Shown: positions 53,930 through 62,398, counted from the first letter of the stretch. The stretch: DNA of 64,000 nucleotides from WTAW01 sp964406575 (GCA_964406575.1 CAYOSH010000012.1:50554-114553); one strand, 5' to 3'. A program made the numbers and translations. Notes: generated by a model from the letters alone, not told the origin.

Positions 53930-55009
53930 ATGAGTGAGATCAGCAAAACAACCCGTTCCCAATACAAGACGAGAGTCAAAGAACAATTCCCCGCGAGATT
54001 GGTATTCGGGGACATCACATTCACGAAGAAATTGTCTATGCGATATGGAGAAAATCCCGGATATCCCGCTGCCTTTTACCAAGAACAAGGGGCATCAGGA
54101 CCCAACATGTCCTCGCTCGAGGTCCTCCAAGAAGGAACCAAAGGATTGGGATACATCAACGTTGGCGACATGGACTTGGGCCAGCGGCTCATTAAAAAAC
54201 TCACAGAGATTTACAAAACAAAAAATATTTGCGTCCTTGTCAAACACGAGATACCGAGCGGCGTCGCAATGGAGGGCGATCCGGCTGAGGTCTTTAAGAA
54301 AGCATGGGCGTGCGATCCGCTGTCCAACTTTGGAAGTGTTGATGTGTTCAATTATAAGCTCGATGAAGCCACGGCAATCAAGATAGTCGAGAAGGGAAGG
54401 AATATTGAGGTTGTGTATGCGCCCGATTTCGATCCCAGCGCGCTCGAGATTATGGCTACGAGAAAGGTGCTGCGTGTCGTTAAAATGGGAGATCCGATCC
54501 AAGCGCTATCGAAGGACCGAAAAATCGAACTTAAACGTGTCGCCGGGGGACTCCTCATCCAGGAACGTTTTGAATCGAAGATCGTCTCTCCCGATTCTGT
54601 GGATATTGTCTCTAAGAGAAAGGCGGCGCCCGAAGAATTAGAAGCCGCCATATTCAACTGGACAGTCGCCTGTTTCACCCGCTCCAACGCTGTTGTCATC
54701 GGGACTCGGGATAAGGTCCATGGGATCGGGTCTGGACAGAGGAGCCGTATCGATGCAGCGGAAGATGCTATACGGTTTTCCAAAAGAGGGTATGGCCCAA
54801 AAGGATGCGTCATGGCTTCTGATGCGTTTATGCCCTTTCCAGATGTTGTAGAACTCGCCGCAAAAAGTGGAATAACGGCCATTATTTATCCTTTGGGTTC
54901 GATCCGAGATAACGATGTTATTGATAAAGCGAACGAATATGATATGGCAATGATCGTCACCAAAAAATCGGGTGAACAGGATAGCGAACGCTGTTTTCTG
55001 CACCGATAG
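53930..55009 (+). CDS. purH: Stand-alone AICAR formyltransferase (PurH C-terminal domain)
   Basis: Transfers a formyl group to AICAR to give FAICAR. The 359-residue protein begins near LSMRYGENPGYPAAFY and has VKHEIPSGVA, ACDPLSNFGSVDVFNY, FTRSNAVVIGTRDKVHGIGSGQRSR in two pieces and AFMPFPDVVELAAKSG, all AICARFT features. The N-terminal MGS-like cyclohydrolase domain is absent; its job is taken by the purO gene one base upstream. The C-terminus reads ERCFLHR, not the usual GxRHFxH, and may have an insertion before it, which is worth checking. Confidence 0.92.
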   Translation: MSEISKTTRSQYKTRVKEQFPARLVFGDITFTKKLSMRYGENPGYPAAFYQEQGASGPNMSSLEVLQEGTKGLGYINVGDMDLGQRLIKKLTEIYKTKNICVLVKHEIPSGVAMEGDPAEVFKKAWACDPLSNFGSVDVFNYKLDEATAIKIVEKGRNIEVVYAPDFDPSALEIMATRKVLRVVKMGDPIQALSKDRKIELKRVAGGLLIQERFESKIVSPDSVDIVSKRKAAPEELEAAIFNWTVACFTRSNAVVIGTRDKVHGIGSGQRSRIDAAEDAIRFSKRGYGPKGCVMASDAFMPFPDVVELAAKSGITAIIYPLGSIRDNDVIDKANEYDMAMIVTKKSGEQDSERCFLHR

Positions 55010-55074
55010 CTCTCAATACTCATGAATCGGTCAATGATCCAAACTCTGTTGTTTCGCACATCTGGAACAGTTTG

Positions 55075-55102
55075 TTGACTTTGAGCTAGATAGGTTTATA
55101 AT
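55075..55102 (+). promoter_or_regulatory. Sigma-70-type promoter for the malic enzyme gene
   Basis: TTGACT at 55075-55080, a 16-base spacer, then a perfect TATAAT at 55097-55102, about 70 bases before the malic enzyme ATG at 55177. Confidence 0.65.
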
Positions 55103-55176
55103 AGTTTTTTCATATCATTTTTATTGATAAACTCTGGAACTGAGTGATCAGATAATGCCGTAAAAAAGGAGCCATC

Positions 55177-56526
55177 ATGAAAGAAGTCAGTGTGGATGAG
55201 TTATTGGCAAAAGCCGAACAACCTTCCAAGGATGCCATGCGTCTTCATCCGTTTTACAAAGGAAAAATTGAGGTCATCCCCAAATGCCGGATCAGAGATT
55301 TTAATGATTTTGGCATCTGGTACACACCAGGGGTCGCTTCGCCCTGCAGAGAAATTCAAAAAGACAAGGAAAAGGCTTACGAGTTGACAAACAAAGGGAA
55401 TTTTGTGGCAGTTGTTTCGGACGGAACCAGAGTCTTGGGCCTCGGGGATATCGGGCCTGAAGCGAGCCTGCCTGTCATGGAGGGAAAGGCCTTGCTCTAT
55501 AAATATTTGGGCGGCGTCGATGCTTTCCCTATCTGTCTCGGGACAAAAGATCCTGAGGAAATTATCAAAGCCGTCAAGTGGCTCCAGCCCACTTTTGGCG
55601 GTGTCAATCTGGAAGACATCGCACACCCCAAGTGTTTCTATATTTTGGATACGCTACGGAAGGAAACCGAGATTCCTATCTGGCATGATGACCAGCAGGG
55701 GACTGCTTGTGTGACTGTTGCCGGATTGATCAACGCTTTAAAAATCGTCGATAAAAGTATTTCGGATGTCAGAGTCACTCTGATCGGTGCGGGAGCCGCT
55801 AACATTGCCATTTCCAGGCTCATTATCACGGCTGGTGTGAATCCAGAGAATATTATCGCTGTGGATTCCAAAGGGATTCTCCACAAAAACAGAGAAGATC
55901 GAGTCACTTTACAGGAAAAGTACAAAGAAAAATGGCATATCTGTGAAACGACCAATATTAACGGCGTTAAAGGAGATATTCCCGAGGCGATGACAGGCGC
56001 AGATGTTGTTATCTCTGCGTCTAAACCCGGTCCTGGAGTCATCAAGAAAGAATGGATACAAAGAATGTCCAATGATTCTATTGTGTTTGCCTGCGCGAAT
56101 CCCATTCCAGAAATTTGGCCATGGGAGGCGAAAGAGGCCGGTGCACGTATAGTGGCCACCGGGCGTTCAGACTTTCCCAATCAGGTCAACAATTCTTTGG
56201 GCTTTCCCGGTATCTTCCGAGGGGCGCTTGATATCCGCGCCACACATATCACTGATGAGATGTGCATCGAGGCTGCACGTGAATTAGCGAAAGTCGCCGA
56301 AGACAAAGGAATCCATGATGATTACATCATTCCCACTATGGACGAGTGGGAAGTTTTTCCAAGAGAAGCAGTGGCTGTTGGATCGAAGGGCATTGAACAA
56401 GGAGTCGCACGCATCCAAGCATCTGCAGAGGAGCGGTTCCAACAAGCGGAGGCGATCATCAAAAAAGCACGAGACGAAGTCCAATTCTTAATGAAACAGA
56501 ACTTTATTATCGACCCGGACGCCTAG
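55177..56526 (+). CDS. maeB: Malic enzyme (NAD(P)-dependent, bacterial short form)
   Basis: Decarboxylates malate to pyruvate with NAD(P) reduction. It has FGIWYTPGVASPCREI, VVSDGTRVLGLGDIGPEASLPVMEGKALLYK in two blocks, NLEDIAHPKCF, PIWHDDQQGTA and the NAD(P) site LIGAGAANIAISRL. The 449-residue length fits the short form without a phosphotransacetylase domain. The tail of about 40 residues after AVAVGSKGIEQGVARI is helical and extra. NAD or NADP preference cannot be read. AGGAG precedes the ATG, and a good promoter lies at 55075-55102. The symbol is given for the family, not the cofactor. Confidence 0.9.
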   Translation: MKEVSVDELLAKAEQPSKDAMRLHPFYKGKIEVIPKCRIRDFNDFGIWYTPGVASPCREIQKDKEKAYELTNKGNFVAVVSDGTRVLGLGDIGPEASLPVMEGKALLYKYLGGVDAFPICLGTKDPEEIIKAVKWLQPTFGGVNLEDIAHPKCFYILDTLRKETEIPIWHDDQQGTACVTVAGLINALKIVDKSISDVRVTLIGAGAANIAISRLIITAGVNPENIIAVDSKGILHKNREDRVTLQEKYKEKWHICETTNINGVKGDIPEAMTGADVVISASKPGPGVIKKEWIQRMSNDSIVFACANPIPEIWPWEAKEAGARIVATGRSDFPNQVNNSLGFPGIFRGALDIRATHITDEMCIEAARELAKVAEDKGIHDDYIIPTMDEWEVFPREAVAVGSKGIEQGVARIQASAEERFQQAEAIIKKARDEVQFLMKQNFIIDPDA

Positions 56527-56718
56527 GATCAAGGTTTTTTTGAACCTGAACGTCGATATGTGTTGAACAGCACAATTTTTTAGTCTCAGAAAGTCTATTC
56601 GAGACCTTTCAATAGCAAACATTTATCAAAGATTTCCGACATATATCTCTTTATATCTGAGATCCCCAAATTCAGTTATGAATAAACTGGAAATATAATA
56701 TTACTTTAATAAAATATA

Positions 56719-56739
56719 CTTGACAATACGACACTCAAG
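56719..56739 (+). promoter_or_regulatory. HAIR operator for HspR upstream of dnaK
   Basis: CTTGACA, seven bases, ACTCAAG. The HspR consensus is CTTGAGT-N7-ACTCAAG, so 12 of 14 half-site bases match, with the right half-site perfect. It overlaps the -35 box of the dnaK promoter, and the HspR-like regulator is encoded three genes downstream at 60012-60434, which fits negative autoregulation. Confidence 0.8.
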
Positions 56740-56748
56740 TTTTATACT
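56720..56748 (+). promoter_or_regulatory. Consensus sigma-70 promoter of the dnaK operon
   Basis: TTGACA at 56720-56725, spacer of 17 bases, TATACT at 56743-56748. It overlaps the HAIR operator on its -35 and the palindrome 56742-56760 on its -10. The dnaK ATG is at 56793 with GGAGG before it. Confidence 0.85.
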
Positions 56749-56760
56749 ATATTAGTATAA
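56742..56760. promoter_or_regulatory. Perfect palindrome over the dnaK -10 box
   Basis: TTATACTA-TAT-TAGTATAA, an 8-bp perfect inverted repeat with a 3-base centre that covers the -10 element TATACT and the expected transcript start. It may be a second operator, or the -10 may also act in the other direction. It does not match HAIR or CIRCE. Confidence 0.55.
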
Positions 56761-56792
56761 TAACAAATTTCATTTCTAATCTGGAGGAAATA

Positions 56793-58733
56793 ATGCCGAA
56801 AACAATAGGAATTGACCTCGGAACAACGAATTCTGTTGTCGCTGTAATCGAGGGAGATAAACCCATAATCATTCAGAATGAAGAGGGGGGTCGAACGACT
56901 CCTTCTGTAGTCGCTTTCAACGAGAAGGGCGAGCGGTTGGTGGGTCAAGTCGCCAAAAGACAGAGAGTCACCAATCCAGAAAATACAATCTATTCTATTA
57001 AGAGATTTATGGGGCGCCGCTATAAAGAGGTCCCTGATGAGATCAAACAGGTTCCTTTCAAGGTGACCGAAGCAGCAAACGGAGATGTCAGGATCGAAGC
57101 TTTAGGCAAGAAGTATCCCCCTCCGGAGATCTCTGCAATGATCCTTCAGAAGCTTAAAAAAGCAGCCGAAGATTATCTTGGGGAGAAGGTTGATAAAGCC
57201 GTCATCACTGTCCCGGCTTACTTTAACGACAGCCAGAGGAAGGCGACCAAAGATGCCGGAAAGATCGCTGGTCTTCAGGTGGAACGCATTGTCAACGAGC
57301 CCACTGCCGCAGCACTGGCCTACGGCCTCGATAAAAAGAAGGATCAGACTATTGCCGTGTATGACTTTGGTGGCGGAACCTTCGATATCTCTATCCTTGA
57401 AGTTGGAGAGGGTATTGTCGAGGTCAAATCAACCAACGGCGATACTCATCTCGGCGGGGATGATATCGACCAACGCGTTCAAGATTGGCTGGTGTCCGAG
57501 TTCAAGAAAGACTCGGGTATCGATCTCTCTAAGGATAAGATGGCGCTCCAACGGTTGAAGGAATCCGCCGAAAAGGCCAAGATCGAACTCTCCACGACTA
57601 TGGAGACTGAGATCAATTTGCCCTTTATCACTGCGGACGCCTCGGGTCCAAAACATCTGCTGATCAAGCTCTCGAGATCCAAACTGGAACAGCTCATGGA
57701 TGATCTCATCCAGAAATCTGTTGAACCCTGCAAACGGGCCATGAAAGATGCAGGCCTCAAACCCGGAGATGTTGATGAAGTAATTTTGGTTGGAGGGTCG
57801 ACACGGATCCCTAAGGTTCAAGAGGTCGTCAAAGAGCTTTTCGGTAAAGATCCCCATAAGGGTGTTAATCCAGACGAAGTTGTTGCTGCCGGTGCAGCCA
57901 TTCAGGGTGCAGTGTTATCGGGTGATGTGAAAGACGTTCTGCTCTTGGATGTGACTCCCTTGACTCTCGGCATTGAGACTCTTGGAGGAGTTTTCACCAA
58001 GATGATCACACGCAATACGACGATTCCGACAAAAAAAACGGAAATATTCTCTACGGCATCCGACAACCAACCCAGTGTTGAGATCCACGTCCTTCAGGGC
58101 GAAAGAGAGATGGCCAGTGCCAACAGGTCTCTGGGCCGTTTCCACCTGGATGGCATTCCTCCGGCCCCACGCGGAGTCCCCAAGGTAGAGGTTACCTTTG
58201 ATATCGATGCGAATGGAATTCTCCATGTTTCAGCCAAAGATATGGGAACCGGGAAACAACAAGAGATCACGATCACTGGACACAGTGGGCTTGATGACCA
58301 AGAGATCGATCGCATGGTCAAAGATGCGGACACACACTCTGAAGAGGATAAAAAAAGAAGGGAGCTTATAGAGGCGAAAAACCATGCCGACCAACTGGTG
58401 TACAGTCTGGAAAAGTTGTTGCGGGAGAATAAAGACAAGATCGGTGAAGAAGAGGCCAAAAACATCCAGGCAGAGATCGATAACACAAAAAAGGCAATCG
58501 AAAGTGACGATATCGAGCAGATCAAGAGCGCGATGGAGGCTTTGTCTCAAGCATCCCACAAACTTTCTGAGATGATGTACCAAAAAGCGACGCAGCAGGC
58601 TCAGCAAGGACAGGCAACAGGAGGTCCTCAGGAAGCTTCAGGAGCTGACGCAGGTGGACAGCAGGCAGATGTTGAGGAGGAAGCAGAGGTCATTGATGCT
58701 GAAGTCGTCGACGAGGATAACAAGAAGAATTAA
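56793..58733 (+). CDS. dnaK: Chaperone protein DnaK (Hsp70)
   Basis: ATP-driven chaperone of 646 residues. It has the Hsp70 signatures GIDLGTTNSVVAV, VYDFGGGTFDISIL and VILVGGSTRIPKVQ, the linker VLLLDVTPLTLGIE, and a low-complexity tail ending EVIDAEVVDEDNKKN. It is first in the heat-shock series dnaK-dnaJ-hspR-sigma-DnaC-like. GGAGG lies before ATG 56793. The promoter, HAIR and palindrome upstream imply HspR repression that eases on heat. No grpE is present between dnaK and dnaJ, unlike the actinobacterial operon. Confidence 0.99.
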   Translation: MPKTIGIDLGTTNSVVAVIEGDKPIIIQNEEGGRTTPSVVAFNEKGERLVGQVAKRQRVTNPENTIYSIKRFMGRRYKEVPDEIKQVPFKVTEAANGDVRIEALGKKYPPPEISAMILQKLKKAAEDYLGEKVDKAVITVPAYFNDSQRKATKDAGKIAGLQVERIVNEPTAAALAYGLDKKKDQTIAVYDFGGGTFDISILEVGEGIVEVKSTNGDTHLGGDDIDQRVQDWLVSEFKKDSGIDLSKDKMALQRLKESAEKAKIELSTTMETEINLPFITADASGPKHLLIKLSRSKLEQLMDDLIQKSVEPCKRAMKDAGLKPGDVDEVILVGGSTRIPKVQEVVKELFGKDPHKGVNPDEVVAAGAAIQGAVLSGDVKDVLLLDVTPLTLGIETLGGVFTKMITRNTTIPTKKTEIFSTASDNQPSVEIHVLQGEREMASANRSLGRFHLDGIPPAPRGVPKVEVTFDIDANGILHVSAKDMGTGKQQEITITGHSGLDDQEIDRMVKDADTHSEEDKKRRELIEAKNHADQLVYSLEKLLRENKDKIGEEEAKNIQAEIDNTKKAIESDDIEQIKSAMEALSQASHKLSEMMYQKATQQAQQGQATGGPQEASGADAGGQQADVEEEAEVIDAEVVDEDNKKN

Positions 58734-58903
58734 AGACTTGTCTTCTGCTCATCCGTAACTGCGTTTCATCCGTTTCGTTGATCCAAGGGAGTCACGGAGA
58801 GACGGAACGTTTATTTTGGATGAGTTGATGACAGGATAAAACGGACTGAGTGTCAAACTTTTTTGGTTAGGAATGAGAAGATCCACATAGGGGAATCCTT
58901 CCG

Positions 58904-60010
58904 ATGGCAGACGATTATTATAAGACTTTAGGGGTGAATAAAAAGGCTACGGCAGCTGAAATAAAAAAGGCCTACCGAAAACTCGCACGAAAATATCACC
59001 CCGACCTGAATCCTGGCGATAAGGGCGCAGAGAAAAAGTTCAAAGAGATACAGGAGGCCTACTCCGTTCTCAGCGACCCTAAAAAACGAAGCCAGTACGA
59101 TCAATTTGGGTTTGTCGGTAACATTCCGCCCGGAGGAGGCCAGCAGCAGGCCTATTCCAGCTCGTTTCAGGGCTTTAATTTTTCCGATGTTGGGTCTTCG
59201 TCTTTCCGAGACTTTTTCGAAAACGTGTTCGGGGGTGCGGCCAGACAAGCCCATCCGCAAGTCTCCAAGGGGGATGACCTGCATTACAGGATGAAGATCA
59301 GCTTTAATGATGCGATACATGGATTACAGACACGCATCCAACTCACGCGTTTGATTGCATGTTCCAGTTGCGGGGGGAAGGGATATATTCATCGCAGCGG
59401 TCAGAGCGTTTGTTCTGTCTGTAAGGGATCGGGCCAAACCCAGATGCAGCGAGGAGCAATGAGGTTTGCGACAGTATGCCAGGCCTGTGGCGGGAGGGGC
59501 GTGGCCCCCGGTGATGAATGTTCATCCTGCCACGGAAGAGGCCACATTCAAAAGACCGAGTTGATCAATGTCCGTATCCCTGCGGGTGTGGATGCGGGTT
59601 CGAAAGTCCGGATCAAGGGAAAAGGCAATACTGGTTTGGGAGGAGGGCCCTATGGAGACCTGTTCATCAGCATTGAGGTCGACGCTCATTCTTTCTTTAA
59701 ACGCCAGGGCTCAAACATTTATATTAAGGTTCCGATCACAGTGACAGAGGCGACTTTAGGTGCCAAGATCGATGTTCCCACTCTACAAGGCAAAACAACG
59801 ATTCGTGTTCCTCCCGGGACAAAATCTGGTCAGAAGTTCAGGCTGAGGTCAAAGGGAGCTCCCTTGGCAGGAAAAAAAGTGAGAGGCGACCAATTCGTCG
59901 AGGTTTTTATTGTTCCTCCTCCCTCTGATGATGAAAGAATCAGGGAGCTCATGAGAGAAGTCGAAAAAATATCTCGCCAAAATCCTAGAGAGAAACTGGG
60001 AGTAGCTTGA
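58904..60010 (+). CDS. dnaJ: Chaperone protein DnaJ (Hsp40, type I)
   Basis: Co-chaperone of DnaK, 368 residues. J-domain YYKTLGVNKKATAAEIKKAYR with HPD at KYHPDLN, then a Gly/Phe-rich region (about 75-120), four CxxCxGxG repeats (CSSCGGKG, CSVCKGSG, CQACGGRG, CSSCHGRG) that bind two zinc ions, and a C-terminal substrate-binding domain. It lies 170 bases after dnaK, with no gene in that gap and no sure terminator. The next gene, hspR, follows after one base. Confidence 0.97.
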   Translation: MADDYYKTLGVNKKATAAEIKKAYRKLARKYHPDLNPGDKGAEKKFKEIQEAYSVLSDPKKRSQYDQFGFVGNIPPGGGQQQAYSSSFQGFNFSDVGSSSFRDFFENVFGGAARQAHPQVSKGDDLHYRMKISFNDAIHGLQTRIQLTRLIACSSCGGKGYIHRSGQSVCSVCKGSGQTQMQRGAMRFATVCQACGGRGVAPGDECSSCHGRGHIQKTELINVRIPAGVDAGSKVRIKGKGNTGLGGGPYGDLFISIEVDAHSFFKRQGSNIYIKVPITVTEATLGAKIDVPTLQGKTTIRVPPGTKSGQKFRLRSKGAPLAGKKVRGDQFVEVFIVPPPSDDERIRELMREVEKISRQNPREKLGVA

Positions 60011-60011
60011 T

Positions 60012-60434
60012 ATGAAATCCCAAAAGAAAGAAGAAGAAAAAGAGATTAAAAAATATTATCATATCAGTAATGTTGCGCGGATGTTCAATATCCATCCCCA
60101 GACGCTTAGGCTTTACGAACGCGAAGGTTTGCTCAGACCCTCACGGAGTGATGGAAATACACGATTGTATTCTGATAAGGATCTGCAACAACTGGAAATC
60201 ATTCTCAACCTAACGCGTGATTTGGGCATTAATCTCGCGGGAGTTGAAGTTGTGCTGAACATGCGGAATAAGATAGAACGCATAGAAGCAGAATTGAATG
60301 AGTTTTTAGAGTATGTCCGGAAAGAATTTTTTGAAGGGAGCGAAGACGACTTCGAGTATCGAAGGAAAGCAATCATCCAAATGAGGCCAGCAAAAATCGT
60401 AAAGATCGAACACGAGAACAAGAAAAGCACATGA
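60012..60434 (+). CDS. hspR: Heat-shock repressor HspR (MerR family)
   Basis: A 140-residue MerR-type regulator. YYHISNVARMFNIHPQTLRL, YEREGLLRPSRSDGNTRLYS and DLQQLEIILNLTRDLGINLAGVE give the winged-helix pattern of HspR, with the conserved NTRLYS and LGINLAGVEVVL. HspR binds HAIR elements with DnaK as a corepressor-like sensor. A HAIR site overlaps the dnaK promoter here. A C-terminal coiled coil (EAELNEFLEYVRKEFFE) is visible. It overlaps the sigma gene by four bases, so repressor and sigma factor are co-produced. Confidence 0.92.
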   Translation: MKSQKKEEEKEIKKYYHISNVARMFNIHPQTLRLYEREGLLRPSRSDGNTRLYSDKDLQQLEIILNLTRDLGINLAGVEVVLNMRNKIERIEAELNEFLEYVRKEFFEGSEDDFEYRRKAIIQMRPAKIVKIEHENKKST

Positions 60435-61279
60435 CAAAACAATACCAGGATTCCCTCGAGTCCAAGAACCTGAAGCGCTATCTTCAAAGAATATCCAAAT
60501 TCTCTCTCCTCTCACCGGAGGAAGAAAAGCTGCTGGGAGAGCGGGTACAACAGGGGGATAAAGAGGCTCTAAAAAAACTGACCGAATCAAATCTTCGTTT
60601 TGTTGTCTCGTATGTGAAAAAATACAGAGGAATGGGCTTGAGCCTTCTTGACCTGATCAACGAAGGTAATCTAGGACTCATAGAAGCGGCTAAGAGGTTC
60701 GATCCCACAAAAAACGTGAAGTTTATATCCTATGCTGTGTGGTGGATCCGCCAGGCTGTGATTCACGCTCTCTCCAAATATTCCCGGATCTATCATCTTC
60801 CACAGAAACTCTCGGATCAGATCTCAGAGATGAAAAGGACACGCGCACAGATGAAAAAAGAGCTCCGGCGCGATCCGACCAGAGAGGAACTGGCAGAGAG
60901 GATGAAGACAAGCGTAGAAAATGTGGAAGATTGGGAGATCCTGAGCGGGCGAGATATATCGTTGAGCGATAAATACTATGATGAGGATGTGGAAGTCGGT
61001 GACCGGATAAAGGATAGTTTGTCGCCATCTGTCGAGTATCAGATCGTAAAAAACTCCATTGAAGAACAAATTAGGGGCATGCTCGAAGAGCTGGATGACA
61101 AAGAAGCTCTTGTGCTAAAATTAAGATTCGGACTGGAAGATGACAAGTCGCACACTCTGCAAGAAATCGGCGACAAACTCAATTTGACAAGAGAAAGGAT
61201 CAGGCAGATCGAGAAAAAAGCGATGCGAAAACTCTCTCATTCGCACAAACTGCAACAGCTCAGAGGGTATTTGAACTGA
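60431..61279 (+). CDS. Sigma-70-family RNA polymerase sigma factor (group 2/RpoH-like)
   Basis: A 282-residue sigma factor with region 1.2 (LKRYLQRISKFSLLSPEEE), region 2 (NLRFVVSYVKKYRGMGLSLLDLINEG, then YAVWWIRQAVIHAL), region 3 (RRDPTREELAERMKTSVENVEDW) and region 4 helix-turn-helix (TLQEIGDKLNLTRERIRQIEKKAMRKL). It lacks region 1.1, so it is not the housekeeping RpoD. Its place in the dnaK-hspR series suggests a heat-shock or stress sigma. It overlaps hspR by four bases and the DnaC-like gene by one base. Confidence 0.93.
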   Translation: MTKQYQDSLESKNLKRYLQRISKFSLLSPEEEKLLGERVQQGDKEALKKLTESNLRFVVSYVKKYRGMGLSLLDLINEGNLGLIEAAKRFDPTKNVKFISYAVWWIRQAVIHALSKYSRIYHLPQKLSDQISEMKRTRAQMKKELRRDPTREELAERMKTSVENVEDWEILSGRDISLSDKYYDEDVEVGDRIKDSLSPSVEYQIVKNSIEEQIRGMLEELDDKEALVLKLRFGLEDDKSHTLQEIGDKLNLTRERIRQIEKKAMRKLSHSHKLQQLRGYLN

Positions 61280-62025
61280 TGGATAATCTATCTTGTGAGC
61301 TTTGCCAAGGGACAGGCTGGACCATTGACACAGTCAAGGGCCAAAACATCGCCAAGAGGTGTAAATGCTTCTTAGAGCGGCAGGAAAATATCCTCTTAGA
61401 GCAGGCAAATATCCCTAGGAGATACGCCAGCTGTACCTTTGACAATTTTGAGATTCACAATGATTCACACAGACATGCTTTAAAAATATCAAAGCAATTT
61501 GTGAAAAATTACCCAATTCAGGATGTGGGCCTTATTTTTATCGGACCTTGCGGTGTGGGAAAAACGCATCTGGCTGTGGCCACTGTGCAAGAGCTGATCA
61601 AGGAGAAAAAGGCACGCTGCTATTTTATAGATTTTCGGGATTTGATACGAAAAATCCAGAGTTCCTATTCACCGGAGTCACCCCTGACAGATTCGGTGAT
61701 ATTCTCCCAGCTCTTCCAACAGGACGTTTTGGTGCTGGATGAATTGGGAGCCAAAAGGACAACAGCTTGGGTCGAAGAGACGATCTTTTACATTATTAAT
61801 AACCGGTACAACAATAAAAAGTTAACCATTTTCACTTCTAATTATCTCGACCAAGAGGAAGAAGAGGAAGATACCAGAGAGTCCTTTTTCAAGAGGCGGG
61901 GAGACTCTCTCGTGGACCGGATCGGTGTACGCCTCCGATCAAGGCTCTACGAGATGTGTAAGATCGTGGAGATGGAAGGCGACGACTACCGAAAAAAAAT
62001 CAAACAAGCCAGCTATCGTTTCTGA
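61279..62025 (+). CDS. DnaC/IstB-like AAA+ ATPase with N-terminal zinc-binding cysteines
   Basis: A 248-residue protein. N-terminal cysteines CELCQGTG and KRCKCF could hold zinc, as in DnaI/DnaC-like helicase loaders. The AAA+ core has Walker A GPCGVGKTHLAVATV, Walker B VLVLDELGA and an arginine-rich end (RIGVRLRSRLYEMCKIVEM). The function could be helicase loading or another client-loading task. The start overlaps the sigma stop by one base, so it belongs to the heat-shock series. IstB-type transposon helpers are less likely, as no IS is adjacent. Confidence 0.83.
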   Translation: MDNLSCELCQGTGWTIDTVKGQNIAKRCKCFLERQENILLEQANIPRRYASCTFDNFEIHNDSHRHALKISKQFVKNYPIQDVGLIFIGPCGVGKTHLAVATVQELIKEKKARCYFIDFRDLIRKIQSSYSPESPLTDSVIFSQLFQQDVLVLDELGAKRTTAWVEETIFYIINNRYNNKKLTIFTSNYLDQEEEEEDTRESFFKRRGDSLVDRIGVRLRSRLYEMCKIVEMEGDDYRKKIKQASYRF

Positions 62026-62065
62026 TTGCTATTCCCTCGAAATTCTGTTAAATTAAGGGACCTGC

Positions 62066-62398
62066 TCCTCGGTAGCTCAATCGGCAGAGCGGGTGGCTGT
62101 AAGAGTTGCAGCTTCCACGAGAGATCGTGGTTGAAAAATCGGGTGAACTCAGGGAAGCCTGCCTTCCGGATATCACGGAAAATGGTAATCCTGAGCCAAG
62201 CTCTGATCGACTTAGATGGATCAGAGAAGGTGCAGAGACTAGAGCGAGAGCTCGTACCCAGAGCGATGCTTTGGGGAAGCGCCCGACACCCTCATTTCGG
62301 TTGACCGAAACGGGTGATGAGATAGTCCAAGCCCAGGAGAAATTCTGGAGGTCTTGTAACCACTAGGTTGCAGGTTCGAGTCCTGCCCGAGGAGCCAA
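62066..62398 (+). tRNA. tRNA-Asn(GUU) gene split by a group I intron
   Basis: Exon 1 is 62066-62100 and exon 2 is 62358-62398, giving a 76-nt tRNA with encoded CCA. The acceptor stem TCCTCGG pairs with CCGAGGA, the D arm is GCTC-AATCGGCA-GAGC, the anticodon stem GGTGG pairs with CCACT, the variable loop is AGGTT, and the T arm is GCAGG-TTCGAGT-CCTGC. After joining, the anticodon loop reads CTGTTAA, so the anticodon is GTT and the tRNA is Asn. The other bases also match bacterial tRNA-Asn. The intron cuts between anticodon positions 35 and 36. Asn codons depend on this gene if it is the only copy; AsnRS is encoded at 28139-29431. Confidence 0.9.
62101..62357 (+). ncRNA. Group I (IC3-like) self-splicing intron in tRNA-Asn
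   Basis: 257 nt. P1 pairs exon GCTGT (62096-62100) with GCAGC (62108-62112) and ends in the required U-G wobble at the 5' splice site. P4 pairs CTCAGG (62148-62153) with CCTGAG (62190-62195). P7 pairs GACTA (62237-62241) with TAGTC (62323-62327). The R-like GCAGAGACTAGA and S-like GAGATAGTCC elements are present. P8 has a perfect TTTCGGT-TG-ACCGAAA tip with CACCC/GGGTG below it. P9 is CCAG/CTGG. The terminal G is at 62357. The core wording resembles cyanobacterial/plastid tRNA-Leu introns. No homing endonuclease is inside. Confidence 0.9.

Noticed and set aside
58734..58903. A grpE gene or terminator between dnaK and dnaJ
   Set aside because: The 170-base gap is too short for grpE, and no hairpin with T-run was found.
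62066..62398. tRNA-Tyr(GUA) read straight through the 5' half (CTGTAA)
   Set aside because: Reading past the exon gives GTA, but the anticodon stem then cannot close, and the true 3' half lies 257 bases away. Joining at the U-G splice pair gives a perfect tRNA-Asn, and bacterial tRNA-Tyr has a long variable arm.
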